This document shows, in pieces, positions 8,415-16,915 of a DNA stretch of 64,000 nt. The stretch's first letter is position 1, and each line of letters begins with the position of its first letter. Source of the DNA: Stenotrophomonas rhizophila (GTDB taxonomy: Bacteria; Pseudomonadota; Gammaproteobacteria; Xanthomonadales; Xanthomonadaceae); NCBI RefSeq assembly GCF_003651185.1, contig NZ_RCDC01000004.1, forward strand, positions 1,784,659 through 1,848,658, in the 5' to 3' direction. The notes below the pieces were generated by a model, which worked only from the letters and a program-made list of their open reading frames with translations, did not search any database and had not been told where the DNA came from. The position numbers and the translations under genes were made by a program.

Positions 8415-9335
8415 ATGTCCGATAACGCTTCCACCGCCACCCGGCCGTCCCTGCGCAATCCGCGCCACTGGCCGACCTTCGCCTTCATGTTGGTCGCCTT
8501 CGCGATCGCCCGCCTGCCGTGGATGCTGCAGCGCGCGCTCGGGCGCGGCGTCGGCACGGTCGCCTACCGGCTGGCCAGCAGCCGCCGGCGCGCCGCCGAG
8601 GTCAACCTGAAGCTGTGCTTCCCGGAGAAGGACGACGCCTGGCGCCAACGCCTGCTGCGCGACAGCTTCGACGCGTTGGGCGTCGGTATTTTCGAATTCG
8701 CGCGGGCCTGGTGGGGCAGCATCGACAGCATCCGCCCGCAGGTGCAGATCGAAGGGCTGGAACACCTGCACCGCATGCAGGCCCAAGGCCGCGGTGTGCT
8801 GCTGGTCTCCGGCCACTTCATGACGCTGGAGATGTGCGGCCGCCTGCTGTGCGACCACGTGGAGCTGTCCGGCATGTACCGCAAGCACCGCAACCCGGTC
8901 TACGAGTGGGCGGTGAAGTTCGGCCGCCTGCGCTACGCCAAGGCGATGTACGCCAACGAAGACATCCGTGCCACGGTGCGGCACCTGAAGAAGGGGGGCT
9001 TCCTCTGGTATGCACCCGACCAGGACATGCGCGGCAAGGACACGGTGTTCGTGCCGTTCTTCGGCCATACCGCCTCGACCATCACCGCCACGCACCAGCT
9101 GGCGCGGATGACCGGCTGTGCGGTGATCCCGTATTTCCACCGTCGCGAAGGCGGCAAGTATTTTTTGAAGATCGGCGCACCGCTGGAGAATTTCCCCAGC
9201 GAGGATGTCGAGGCCGATACCGCCCGCGTCAATCAGGCCATCGAGGCCATGGTGCGCGAGGCGCCGGACCAGTACCTGTGGATCCACCGTCGGTTCAAGC
9301 GCCAGCCCGGTGGCCGGAGCGATTACTACCAGTGA
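8415..9335 (+). CDS. Lipid A biosynthesis acyltransferase (LpxL/HtrB family)
   Basis: Late acyltransferase adding a secondary acyl chain to Kdo2-lipid IVA, 306 aa. A membrane-anchoring helix lies at about residues 20-38. The family active-site motif H-X4-E is at His134-Glu139 (SGHFMTLEM). The block WYAPDQDMRGKD and the downstream VFVPFFG are typical of LpxL/LpxM proteins. It lies back to back with waaA, whose product makes its substrate. I cannot tell LpxL from LpxM from sequence alone. Confidence 0.9.
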   Translation: MSDNASTATRPSLRNPRHWPTFAFMLVAFAIARLPWMLQRALGRGVGTVAYRLASSRRRAAEVNLKLCFPEKDDAWRQRLLRDSFDALGVGIFEFARAWWGSIDSIRPQVQIEGLEHLHRMQAQGRGVLLVSGHFMTLEMCGRLLCDHVELSGMYRKHRNPVYEWAVKFGRLRYAKAMYANEDIRATVRHLKKGGFLWYAPDQDMRGKDTVFVPFFGHTASTITATHQLARMTGCAVIPYFHRREGGKYFLKIGAPLENFPSEDVEADTARVNQAIEAMVREAPDQYLWIHRRFKRQPGGRSDYYQ

Positions 9336-9407
9336 TGGATGACGCGGATGCCTCCGGGCATCTCAGCAGGCGGCGTGGATCTACCTGCTTGACGGGCCCC
9401 TGCGACG

Positions 9408-10751
9408 CTACTGGGCCTCATCCTTCGCCAACAGACTGCCCGCATACAGCGCGGCCAGCAGCAGCGTGAGGCCGCCCCAGAAGGTCGAATAGAACGCCAG
9501 GTGGGTGTTGAGCGGGAACACCGTCACCGCCAGCGCGAGCATCGCCGGGCGCGCGCGCTCACGCGCCTCGGGAGGTGCAAAACGCCACGCGCGCCACGCC
9601 TGGGCCACGGCCGCCAACCACAGCAGCAGGCCGAGGATGCCCGTTTCGGCGAGGATCTCGAGCACGATCTGGTGCGCGTGCAGGGCCGGGCCGGCGCCCC
9701 ACACTTCCCGGGCGGCCGGGTCCGGATTGCACGCGGGGTAAGCGTCGCGGAAACCACGCGCACCGACGCCGTTGATCGGATGCTCCTCGATCATGCAGGT
9801 TGCTGCGGCCCATATCTGGGCCCGGCCGGACAATGCCTGATTGACGCCGTCGTTCTCGCCTTCCCACGCCATTGCGGTACGCGCGATGCGGTCCCCTACC
9901 TGCGGCACGGTCACCGCCAGTGCCACCGCCGCCACCGCGCCGACCGCAACGCAGGCCAGCAGCCCGCGCACACCGATCAGCCGCCAACCGGAGAACACCA
10001 GCACCAGTGCATAGGTCAGCCACGCCGCGCGCGAACCGGCCAGGACCAGCACGACACCCACCGCGGCGGCCACCAGTGACCAGCCGAGAATGCCGGCACG
10101 CCGTGCGGCGGCGAACAGCAGGAACGGTGACAGGCTGGCCAGCACCTGGCCGAACTTGAGGTTGCACGGGCCGAGCACGCCGCTGAGGCGATCGACCGCC
10201 GCCATCTCCTGCGGTGAGCACAGCCCGTGACCGCTGACCGCCCACTTGAGCTGGTCCATCGACCAGAACAGCGGGCTGCTGCCGATGATCGCCTGCGCCA
10301 ATGCATCCACGGTCCACAGGCCGGTGATCAGCGCCAGCCCGCCCAGCGTCAACGCGCGCCGCTGCGGGGTCGCCACGGCAATGGCCACCAGCCACATGAA
10401 CGGCAGATAGCGCAGGCCGGCAGCCGCCTTGCGCCACGCGGTGCCGGGGTCGATCGCATCGAAGGCGGAAAACGCCTGCGGCAGCCAGTAGCCCAGGAAC
10501 AGGATGCTGGTCAGTGCCCACGCAGGGCTGCTGAGCAGACGCTGTTTACCCTGCAGGCGCAGTTGCACCATGCGCACCGCCGCGTACAGCGCACCCAGCA
10601 CCAGCACGCCCTCGGCGATCCCGGGCAGCGGCCACAAGGCGACGAACGCAATCACCCACCACGGCGCCCAGCGGCCCGCGCGGGAGCCCGGCGAACCGGG
10701 AAGGACGGTGGGCTCAGCCGATGAGGGAGGTATAGAGCTGGAGCGTGTCAC
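9408..10751 (-). CDS. O-antigen ligase/polymerase family membrane protein
   Basis: Polytopic inner-membrane protein of about 447 aa with some 10-12 hydrophobic helices. It carries the Wzy_C signature of the WaaL/Wzy family: a large periplasmic loop followed by HAHQIVLEILAETGILGL, with the conserved histidine. The start is uncertain. I chose GTG 10751, which overlaps the preceding glycosyltransferase by 38 bases; the open frame further upstream is out-of-frame composition, not signal. Next to waaA, an acyltransferase and a GT4 enzyme, a WaaL role (joining O-antigen or core sugar to lipid A core) is likely, but a polymerase is not excluded. Confidence 0.82.
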   Translation of the reverse strand: MTRSSSIPPSSAEPTVLPGSPGSRAGRWAPWWVIAFVALWPLPGIAEGVLVLGALYAAVRMVQLRLQGKQRLLSSPAWALTSILFLGYWLPQAFSAFDAIDPGTAWRKAAAGLRYLPFMWLVAIAVATPQRRALTLGGLALITGLWTVDALAQAIIGSSPLFWSMDQLKWAVSGHGLCSPQEMAAVDRLSGVLGPCNLKFGQVLASLSPFLLFAAARRAGILGWSLVAAAVGVVLVLAGSRAAWLTYALVLVFSGWRLIGVRGLLACVAVGAVAAVALAVTVPQVGDRIARTAMAWEGENDGVNQALSGRAQIWAAATCMIEEHPINGVGARGFRDAYPACNPDPAAREVWGAGPALHAHQIVLEILAETGILGLLLWLAAVAQAWRAWRFAPPEARERARPAMLALAVTVFPLNTHLAFYSTFWGGLTLLLAALYAGSLLAKDEAQ

Positions 10752-11826
10752 GCTGCATCGCCTGCAAGGTAAACGGGATCCGCGTCGGCAGTGAGGGCGG
10801 CTGCAGCAGCAACTGCTGCGCGCGCGCCAGCAGTGCATCGGCGTCGCCCAAGGGTACCGCGCCGGAGGGTTGCAGCTGAGTCAACAACTCGCCGACGCCG
10901 CCATGGTTCCAGCCCAGCACGGGGCGGCCCACCGACAGCGCTTCGACCACGGTGCGGCCAAACGCTTCGGCTTTGTCCGACACCTGCAGTACCAGGTCGC
11001 TGGCCGCATAGGCCTGCGCGATGCGTGAGGTCGGTGCAGTCATCAGCACCGCATCGAACACGCCGAGACTGCGCGCCTGGGCGTCCAGCTCGGCGACATA
11101 GGATTCGCGGCCGGGCTCGCGCGTGCCTGGCATCCACAGCGTGGCCGGCACGCCGGCAGCGTGCAGCCCGGCCAGCAGCGTCAGCGCGTGGCGATGCCCT
11201 TTCAGGCGGGTGCCACGGCCCGGCAGCAGCAGCAACGGTGCCTCGCCGGCCAGCGCGGGATGCTGCTCGGCCACGGCCAGGCGCGCACGCCGATCCTGCC
11301 GGCCCACGCGCGGGAACTGCGCGACATCGACACCACGGGGTATCACCTGCAGGCGCTCGGCCGGCACGCTGGGGTAGTGCGTGCGCACGAACTCACGCAC
11401 GCTGTTGGACACGCAGATCACGCGCTCGCCGCTGGTCATCACCGCGCTGTAGCGGCCCGGCGAGTTGAGCCCGTGCACGGTGGTGACCCAGTGCGGGCGG
11501 GTGGCCGCCGGCAGGTTGCGCACGGCGTACAGGCCCAGCCAGGCCGGCAACCGCGAACGCGCGTGCACGATATCCGCGCCCACCTCGTTGAACAGGTTAC
11601 GCAGGGTCAGCACGTGGCGCAGCGTCAGCAGCGACTTGCGGCCGATGTCCAGGGTCAGGTGTTCGGCGCCACTGGCGAGCAACGGCTCGACCAGGCGCCC
11701 ACCGGCGGACACGACGATGGCCCGGTGGCCGGCGGCAACCAGGGCGGAGGCGATCTCAAGGGTGGAGCGTTCGACCCCGCCGGAGTGCAGCGCCGGCAGC
11801 AGCTGCACCACGGTCAGTCGGCGCAC
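10714..11826 (-). CDS. GT4-family glycosyltransferase, LPS core type
   Basis: Cytoplasmic-face glycosyltransferase of 370 aa with the GT-B fold. The N-terminal Rossmann half begins VVQLLPALHSGGVERS, the acceptor-side glycine loop typical of GT4. The C-terminal half contains PGRGTRLKGH and the E-X7-E motif EAFGRTVVE (about residues 285-293) that binds the nucleotide sugar. It overlaps the downstream ligase gene and follows the small zinc protein after 15 bp, so all three probably share a transcript. The sugar donor cannot be deduced. Confidence 0.87.
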   Translation of the reverse strand: MRRLTVVQLLPALHSGGVERSTLEIASALVAAGHRAIVVSAGGRLVEPLLASGAEHLTLDIGRKSLLTLRHVLTLRNLFNEVGADIVHARSRLPAWLGLYAVRNLPAATRPHWVTTVHGLNSPGRYSAVMTSGERVICVSNSVREFVRTHYPSVPAERLQVIPRGVDVAQFPRVGRQDRRARLAVAEQHPALAGEAPLLLLPGRGTRLKGHRHALTLLAGLHAAGVPATLWMPGTREPGRESYVAELDAQARSLGVFDAVLMTAPTSRIAQAYAASDLVLQVSDKAEAFGRTVVEALSVGRPVLGWNHGGVGELLTQLQPSGAVPLGDADALLARAQQLLLQPPSLPTRIPFTLQAMQRDTLQLYTSLIG

Positions 11827-11841
11827 AGTGTGGTCCGCGGA

Positions 11842-12039
11842 TCAGTCGGCGAGCACGAACACGGCGCCGCAGTACGGGCACGCGGCCTCGCAGTTGGGCT
11901 CGTCTTCGATCGGCAGGTACACGCGCGGGTGCGAGTTCCACAGCGCCATTTCCGGCGTCGGGCAGCTCAGCGGCAGGTCGCTGCGGTGCACGGTGTAACG
12001 CTTCTCGGCATTGGCGGGCGCGGTGGCGGTATGGCTCAT
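11842..12039 (-). CDS. Zinc-finger (CHCC type) small protein
   Basis: A 65-residue protein of the zf-CHCC family, related to the zinc-binding end of the complex I subunit NDUFS6. The probable ligands are Cys26, His37 and Cys54/Cys57 in ACPYCG, with the family phrase HPRVYLPI. I chose ATG 12039 (MSHTATAP); the longer frame upstream has no family match. Its function in bacteria is not established. It precedes the glycosyltransferase by 15 bp on the same strand. Confidence 0.85.
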   Translation of the reverse strand: MSHTATAPANAEKRYTVHRSDLPLSCPTPEMALWNSHPRVYLPIEDEPNCEAACPYCGAVFVLAD

Positions 12040-12423
12040 GGCGTGGACACACAAAGGGGGTTGCGAGACCGCCGATTCTAGCATCTGGCGACCGCCGAAG
12101 GCCGCTGGAGCGGAGGGCACCAGGTTGAAGCGCTGGCCATCCGGGGGGAGAACCACCGGACCTTTTAAATCGATCCAAATCCATTGTCAATATTTCGAAA
12201 TGAAACGAATTTGCCGTATTTAGATCGAACTAATTGCACTTGTCACAGCCAGTTGTCGTGATGCAGGATCAGCGGGTACCGATCATCGACCCGATCGCCT
12301 GCCCGACCCCACCGGACATGCATCGCCTCTTTCCTGCCGTCCACGATGGCTGGGGCGACGCCGTCCGCCGTGGCCATCGATGCGGGTCCTGCCTGCCGCC
12401 TGCCCTCCCCGGGAGACCCTTGC
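12040..12423. other. AT-rich divergent intergenic region upstream of GH92
   Basis: 384 bp with no credible gene. Bases about 12160-12240 are markedly AT-rich for this genome and include the perfect palindrome ATTTCGAAAT at 12192-12201. This is the likely promoter/operator zone for the GH92 operon on the plus strand and for the zinc-finger/glycosyltransferase genes on the minus strand. The distal 180 bp ahead of the GH92 start would be a long untranslated leader. Confidence 0.4.
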
Positions 12424-15400
12424 ATGACCCTGTCCGACCTGCGCCCCGTCCGCCGCGCCCTTCCCCTCGCCCTGGCACTGGCCTGCGTATCGATCGCCCT
12501 GCCGGCCGCCGCGCAGGGCCTGCAGACCTCCTTCGAGCCGGGCCAACCGGCCCCGGCCGCGGCGGCCGGCGACGGCGCCCTGCAGGTACGGATCGGCAGT
12601 GGCCCAGCCGCCCCCTATGCCGCCAAGCCCGGCGTCGGCTACAGCGGCCTGCACGCGCTGCACTACGCCAGCGCCGGCGGCCAGGCGCGCCGCCAGCTGT
12701 TCACGACCGACCTGGCCATCGAAGCCGATACCACCCTGTCCTGGCTGGTGCTGCCCGAGATCGTCGGCAAGGACACCGTGGCCTCGACTTACGTCTCGCT
12801 CGATCTGGTGCTCGACGACGGCACCCGGGTCTCGGCGAGCGCTGCGCGCGATCATCACGGGGTGGCACTGGGTGCGCGTGCACAGGGCGACTCGAAGACG
12901 CTGTACCCGCAGCAGTGGGCACGCAAAGCCGTTCGTCTGGGCGATACCCCGGCCCTGCGCGGGCGTCGCGTGGTCGCGCTGGAGGTGGAGGTGGCCAGCG
13001 CCGATGGCGCACCGGTGGCCGGCTGGATCGACGATGTCCGCCTGGACACGCAACCGCGCAGTACGCCGCAACGTCCCTCGGATTGGGTGCTGACCACCCG
13101 CGGCACGCAGGCCAATGGCACCTTCTCGCGCGGCAACAATTTCCCGGCCACCGCCGTGCCGCACGGCTTCAATTTCTGGACGCCGGTGACCGATGCCGGC
13201 TCGCTGACCTGGCTGTACCGCTGGAACGAACAGAACGACGCAGCCAACCGCCCTGCCCTGCAGGCGCTGGCGCTGAGCCACCAGCCCAGCCCGTGGATGG
13301 GCGACCGCCAGACCTTCCAGGTGATGCCATCGGCGACCCGTGGCGTGCCCGAAGCCGACCGCAGCAAGCGTGCGCTGAGCTTCTCGCGCGAGAACGAGCA
13401 GGCCCGCCCGTACCGCTATGACGTGCGCTTCGACAACGGCATCGCCGCCTCGATCGCACCGACCGACCACGCCGCCGTCTTCCGCTTCGCGTTCCCCGAA
13501 GGCGGTGATGCCAATCTGCTGTTCGACAACGTCGACGCACGCGGCGGGCTGACGCTGGATGCGGCCACCCAGACACTCTCCGGCTATACCGATACGCGCA
13601 GTGGCCTGTCCACCGGCGCCACGCGCATGTATGTGGTGGCCAGCTTCGACCGCCCGTGGCGCAGCAGCGGCACGGTGAAGACCGGCCGCCCGACCGGCTA
13701 CATCAAGTTCGATGCGGGTGCCGAGCGCCGCGTCACCATGCGCATCGCCACCTCGTTGATCTCGGTCGAGCAGGCCCGTCATAACCTGGCCCTGGAAGTG
13801 GCCGCTGCCGACGATGTGGATCGCGTGGCCGCGCGTGCGCAGGAAGCGTGGGACCAGCGCCTGGCCCGCTTCGATGTGGGCGATGCCAGCGACGACCAGA
13901 AGACCACCTTGTACTCCAACCTGTACCGCCTCTACCTCTACCCCAATTCCGGCCATGAAAACGCCGGCACCGCAGCGGCGCCGGACTGGCGCTATGCCAG
14001 CCAGGCCAGCGCCTCGGATGAGAACACCGACGGCAGTGCCACGCGCAGCTTCGCGCCGGTGCGCGATGGCAAGGTGTACGTCAACAACGGCTTCTGGGAT
14101 ACCTTCCGCACCACCTGGCCGGCCTATGCGCTGTTCACCAAGGACGACGCCGGCGCGCTGGTGCAGGGTTTCATCGAGCAGTACCGCGCCGGTGGCTGGG
14201 TCGCGCGCTGGTCCTCGCCCGGCTATGCCGATCTGATGGTGGGCACCAGTTCGGACGTGGCCTTCGCCGATGCGTGGCTGAAGGGCATCGGTGGCTTCGA
14301 CCCGCAGGAGGCCTACGCTGCCGCACTGAAGAACGCGACCGTGGTGCCGCCGGACCGCCATGTCGGGCGCAAGGGCATGGACCGTTCCACGTTCCGTGGC
14401 TATGCCACTGCCGACGTGCATGAGGGCATGTCGTGGACGATGGAAGGCGCACTCAACGATTTCGGCGTGGCCAACATGGCCGAGGTCCTGGCCAAGCAGG
14501 CCGATACGCCGGCTGCGCGCGAACGCTATGCGACCGAGGCCGACTACTTCCGTCACCGCGCCGGCACCTACGCCACGTTGTTCGATCCCGCCGCAGGCTT
14601 CTTCCAGGGTCGCAAGCCGGATGGCAGCTGGCGTCTGGACGCCAAGGACTACGACCCGCGCGTGTGGGGCCATGACTACACCGAATCCAACGGCTGGACC
14701 TTCGCCTTCACCGCCGCGCACGACGGTGAAGGCCTGGCGGCCCTGTACGGCGGCCGCGCGCAGTTGGCGGCCAAGCTGGATACCTTCTTCGCCACGCCGG
14801 AAACCGCCGATGCGGCGTTTGCAGGCTCCTACGGCGGCACCATCCACGAGATGACCGAAGCGCGCGATGTGCGCATGGGCATGTACGCGCACAGCAACCA
14901 GCCGGCCCACCACATCCCATGGATGTACCTGTATGCCGGGCAGCCGTGGAAGACCCAGCAGCATGTGCGCGAGATCCTCTCGCGCCTGTACCTGGGCAGC
15001 GAGATCGGCCAGGGCTACCCGGGCGATGAGGACAACGGCGAGACCTCGGCGTGGTACCTGTTCGCCTCGCTGGGCATCTACCCGCTGCGCATGGGCGCAC
15101 CGGAGTACGTGATCGGCTCGCCGCTGTTCCGCCATGCCCGCGTGGCGCTGCAGGGCGGCGCGGTGCTGACCGTCAACGCGCCGGAGAACTCGGCCACCAA
15201 CATCTACGTGCAGTCGCTGAAGGTCAACGGCACGCCGTGGACCAAGACCTGGCTGCCACACGAGCTGCTCGCCAAGGGCGCCACGTTGGACTTCGTCATG
15301 GGCCCGGAGCCCTCGCGCTGGGGCACCGGCCCGGACGATGCGCCGCGCTCGCTCACCGCGCGCGGCCAGCAGCCGTCCCTGCTGCATGATCTTCTGGGCA

Positions 15401-15780
15401 GCGGCGCGACTGCCCAGCTCGGCGATGGCCGCGCGGCCGCCGCGGTGATCGATGACGATGCGGCCACGGCACTGCCGTTGGGCGTCTCGAGCACGATCAC
15501 CTTCAGCAATGTCGCAGCGGGTACGCCCGCGATGTACACACTGACCAGTGGCAACGGCCCGATCCGCGGTGGCGAGTGGACGCTGGAGGCACGCACCACC
15601 GGTGGCCGCTGGGTGCAGGTCGACCAGCGACGTGGCGAAGCCTTCGCCTGGGCAATGCAGACCCGACCGTTCCGCATCGCCCAGCCGGGCCGCTACGCCG
15701 AGTACCGGCTGCGCATCGGTGCACCGGGTCGCCTGCAACTGGCGGAAGTCGAACTGCTCGCACCGGCGGCGACGCGATGA
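12424..15780 (+). CDS. Exported GH92 alpha-mannosidase
   Basis: Glycoside hydrolase family 92 enzyme, Ca2+-dependent exo-alpha-mannosidase in the known members, 1118 aa. The start ATG 12424 opens a Sec signal peptide (residues 1-32, ending LPAAAQG). Visible parts are an N-terminal beta-sandwich extension (about 35-215), the GH92 N domain from about 215, and the catalytic (alpha/alpha)6 barrel with NNGFWDTFRTTWP near residue 558. The acidic motif GYPGDEDNGETSAWYLF lies at about 864-880. A discoidin-like beta domain forms the C-terminus (about 1000-1115). The stop codon overlaps the start of the next gene (ATGA). Likely substrates are high-mannose or N-glycan chains, by family. Confidence 0.92.
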   Translation: MTLSDLRPVRRALPLALALACVSIALPAAAQGLQTSFEPGQPAPAAAAGDGALQVRIGSGPAAPYAAKPGVGYSGLHALHYASAGGQARRQLFTTDLAIEADTTLSWLVLPEIVGKDTVASTYVSLDLVLDDGTRVSASAARDHHGVALGARAQGDSKTLYPQQWARKAVRLGDTPALRGRRVVALEVEVASADGAPVAGWIDDVRLDTQPRSTPQRPSDWVLTTRGTQANGTFSRGNNFPATAVPHGFNFWTPVTDAGSLTWLYRWNEQNDAANRPALQALALSHQPSPWMGDRQTFQVMPSATRGVPEADRSKRALSFSRENEQARPYRYDVRFDNGIAASIAPTDHAAVFRFAFPEGGDANLLFDNVDARGGLTLDAATQTLSGYTDTRSGLSTGATRMYVVASFDRPWRSSGTVKTGRPTGYIKFDAGAERRVTMRIATSLISVEQARHNLALEVAAADDVDRVAARAQEAWDQRLARFDVGDASDDQKTTLYSNLYRLYLYPNSGHENAGTAAAPDWRYASQASASDENTDGSATRSFAPVRDGKVYVNNGFWDTFRTTWPAYALFTKDDAGALVQGFIEQYRAGGWVARWSSPGYADLMVGTSSDVAFADAWLKGIGGFDPQEAYAAALKNATVVPPDRHVGRKGMDRSTFRGYATADVHEGMSWTMEGALNDFGVANMAEVLAKQADTPAARERYATEADYFRHRAGTYATLFDPAAGFFQGRKPDGSWRLDAKDYDPRVWGHDYTESNGWTFAFTAAHDGEGLAALYGGRAQLAAKLDTFFATPETADAAFAGSYGGTIHEMTEARDVRMGMYAHSNQPAHHIPWMYLYAGQPWKTQQHVREILSRLYLGSEIGQGYPGDEDNGETSAWYLFASLGIYPLRMGAPEYVIGSPLFRHARVALQGGAVLTVNAPENSATNIYVQSLKVNGTPWTKTWLPHELLAKGATLDFVMGPEPSRWGTGPDDAPRSLTARGQQPSLLHDLLGSGATAQLGDGRAAAAVIDDDAATALPLGVSSTITFSNVAAGTPAMYTLTSGNGPIRGGEWTLEARTTGGRWVQVDQRRGEAFAWAMQTRPFRIAQPGRYAEYRLRIGAPGRLQLAEVELLAPAATR

Positions 15781-16475
15781 GGACTGCCCTGCCGATCCCC
15801 CGTTGCCTGCTGACCGCCGTGCTCGTCACCGCCGGGCTTGCCGATGCGCACGCGTTCGAGACCACGCAGACCCGCGAGGACGTGACCCTGCACTACCGCG
15901 ACGCCAGCGATGCGCTGGCCGCGCCGGTGCGCGAGCGCATCATCGAGACCTTCTTCGGCGCGTATCTGCGCGAGCGCGCCGATTTCCATCCGGCCGCACC
16001 GACGCAGGTCGGCATCGTGATCGACCCGGCTTACGACGGCATCGCCTTTGTCGGTGAGAAGGCGCAGGCGGCGACGATCACGATCAACCCGGCCTGGTTG
16101 CACACGCACCCGGGCGACATCGATCTGGTCACCCACGAGGCGATGCACATCGTGCAGGGCTACCCGGAGTACGCCAATGCGCGCGTGCCGGGCTGGCTGG
16201 TGGAAGGCATCGCCGATTACGCCCGCGACCGCTACGGCAAGGACAACGCCGCAGCCGGCTGGGCATTGCCGACGCAGGTCAAACCGGAGGAGAACGTCGA
16301 TACGGGCTACCGGGTGACCGGTGCGTTCCTGGCCTGGAGCGAGGCACAGCATCCCGGGCTGGTGAAGGCGCTGGATGGTGCCCTGCGTGAGGGCCGCTAT
16401 ACGCCGGCGCTGTGGGAAACACTCAGCGGCGTGGCGTTGCCGGCCTTGTGGGCGCAGTACGTGCAGACACGCTGA
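15777..16475 (+). CDS. Basic secretory protein (BSP) family zinc peptidase
   Basis: Exported 232-residue protein with a signal peptide (residues 1-26, ending DAHA). It belongs to the BSP/plant NtPRp27-like family by THEAMHIVQ (His120-Glu121, His124, an HExxH zinc site), WLVEGIADYAR and the GYRVTGAFLAW block, all in family order. Its start ATG overlaps the GH92 stop by four bases, so translation is probably coupled and the two proteins act in the same compartment. Peptidase activity is inferred from the motif; for the family as a whole it is weakly documented. Confidence 0.85.
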   Translation: MRTALPIPRCLLTAVLVTAGLADAHAFETTQTREDVTLHYRDASDALAAPVRERIIETFFGAYLRERADFHPAAPTQVGIVIDPAYDGIAFVGEKAQAATITINPAWLHTHPGDIDLVTHEAMHIVQGYPEYANARVPGWLVEGIADYARDRYGKDNAAAGWALPTQVKPEENVDTGYRVTGAFLAWSEAQHPGLVKALDGALREGRYTPALWETLSGVALPALWAQYVQTR

Positions 16476-16508
16476 TTACTGTCTGTGGCCGGTCGGCGTC
16501 TGCCAGGA

Positions 16509-16530
16509 GCCGGCCAGCGGCCGGCACTAC
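16509..16530 (-). repeat. SMAG (REP-like) element, subfamily GTAGTGCCGGCC
   Basis: Read on the minus strand the element is GTAG followed by TGCCGGCC-gct-GGCCGGC, the GTAG-headed palindrome described for S. maltophilia. An identical copy lies at 35570-35591. Confidence 0.8.
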
Positions 16531-16820
16531 CGGTCCCAACGGTGCCGTCTTCAGCGCGCGCCGACCAACCCGGCGTAGAGCGCGAATAGCTGCTGGAAAT
16601 ACCGCTTCGTGCGTCGATGGCGCATGACACCGTTCCCGTGGCTGATCGTGGAGGATCTGGTCGGGCCCAGGGTGGCGACGCCCCCACCGGAGCGCCGCCA
16701 CGGCCGGGCCGCGTAGGGGTATTGGGCGCTTGGGACGTTGCAGGACGGTGACCGCCGTGCGGCGCGTGTGTGGCAGATGCATGCACCACAACGACCGCAG
16801 GCCGAAGGCAAACATGGCCT

Positions 16821-16843
16821 GCCGACCAACGGTCGGCAGCTAC
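16821..16843 (-). repeat. SMAG (REP-like) element, subfamily GTAG..CCGACCGTTGGTCGG
   Basis: On the minus strand it reads GTAGCTGCCGACC-gtt-GGTCGGC. It shares the CCGACCGTTGGTCGG stem with the copy at 33073-33098 but not with the GCCGGCC subfamily. Confidence 0.7.
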
Positions 16844-16863
16844 CGGTTTCGCTGCCCGAAACG

Positions 16864-16889
16864 AGAACGCGCCCCGAAGGGCGCGTTCT
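16864..16889 (-). terminator. UUCG-loop hairpin terminator of maeB
   Basis: An 11-bp GC-rich stem (AGAACGCGCCC with its complement) has the loop TTCG when read on the minus strand, 27 bases past the maeB stop codon. The stem and stable tetraloop are typical of an intrinsic terminator; the T-run after it is short (CGTTTCG). Confidence 0.7.
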
Positions 16890-16915
16890 GGCAACTCAGA
16901 GGAGGAAAGAACGCC

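Larger units (their letters stand above)
16476..16915. other. Intergenic region with two SMAG/REP palindromes
   Basis: 440 bp between the BSP peptidase and the 3' end of maeB. It contains two GTAG-headed palindromes (16509-16530 and 16821-16843) and the maeB terminator hairpin (16864-16889). Several short overlapping frames exist on both strands, but none shows a ribosome site, a recognisable domain or consistent codon use, so I call no gene here. Confidence 0.5.

Noticed and set aside
12283..15738. Long antisense reading frame (about 1150 codons) opposite the GH92 gene
   Set aside because: It exists only because stop codons are rare in high-GC DNA. It has no domain, no ribosome site and mirrors the codon pattern of the real gene.
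16397..16894. Small genes in the BSP-maeB gap
   Set aside because: Several overlapping frames on both strands exist, but all cross SMAG palindromes and lack start signals or family features.
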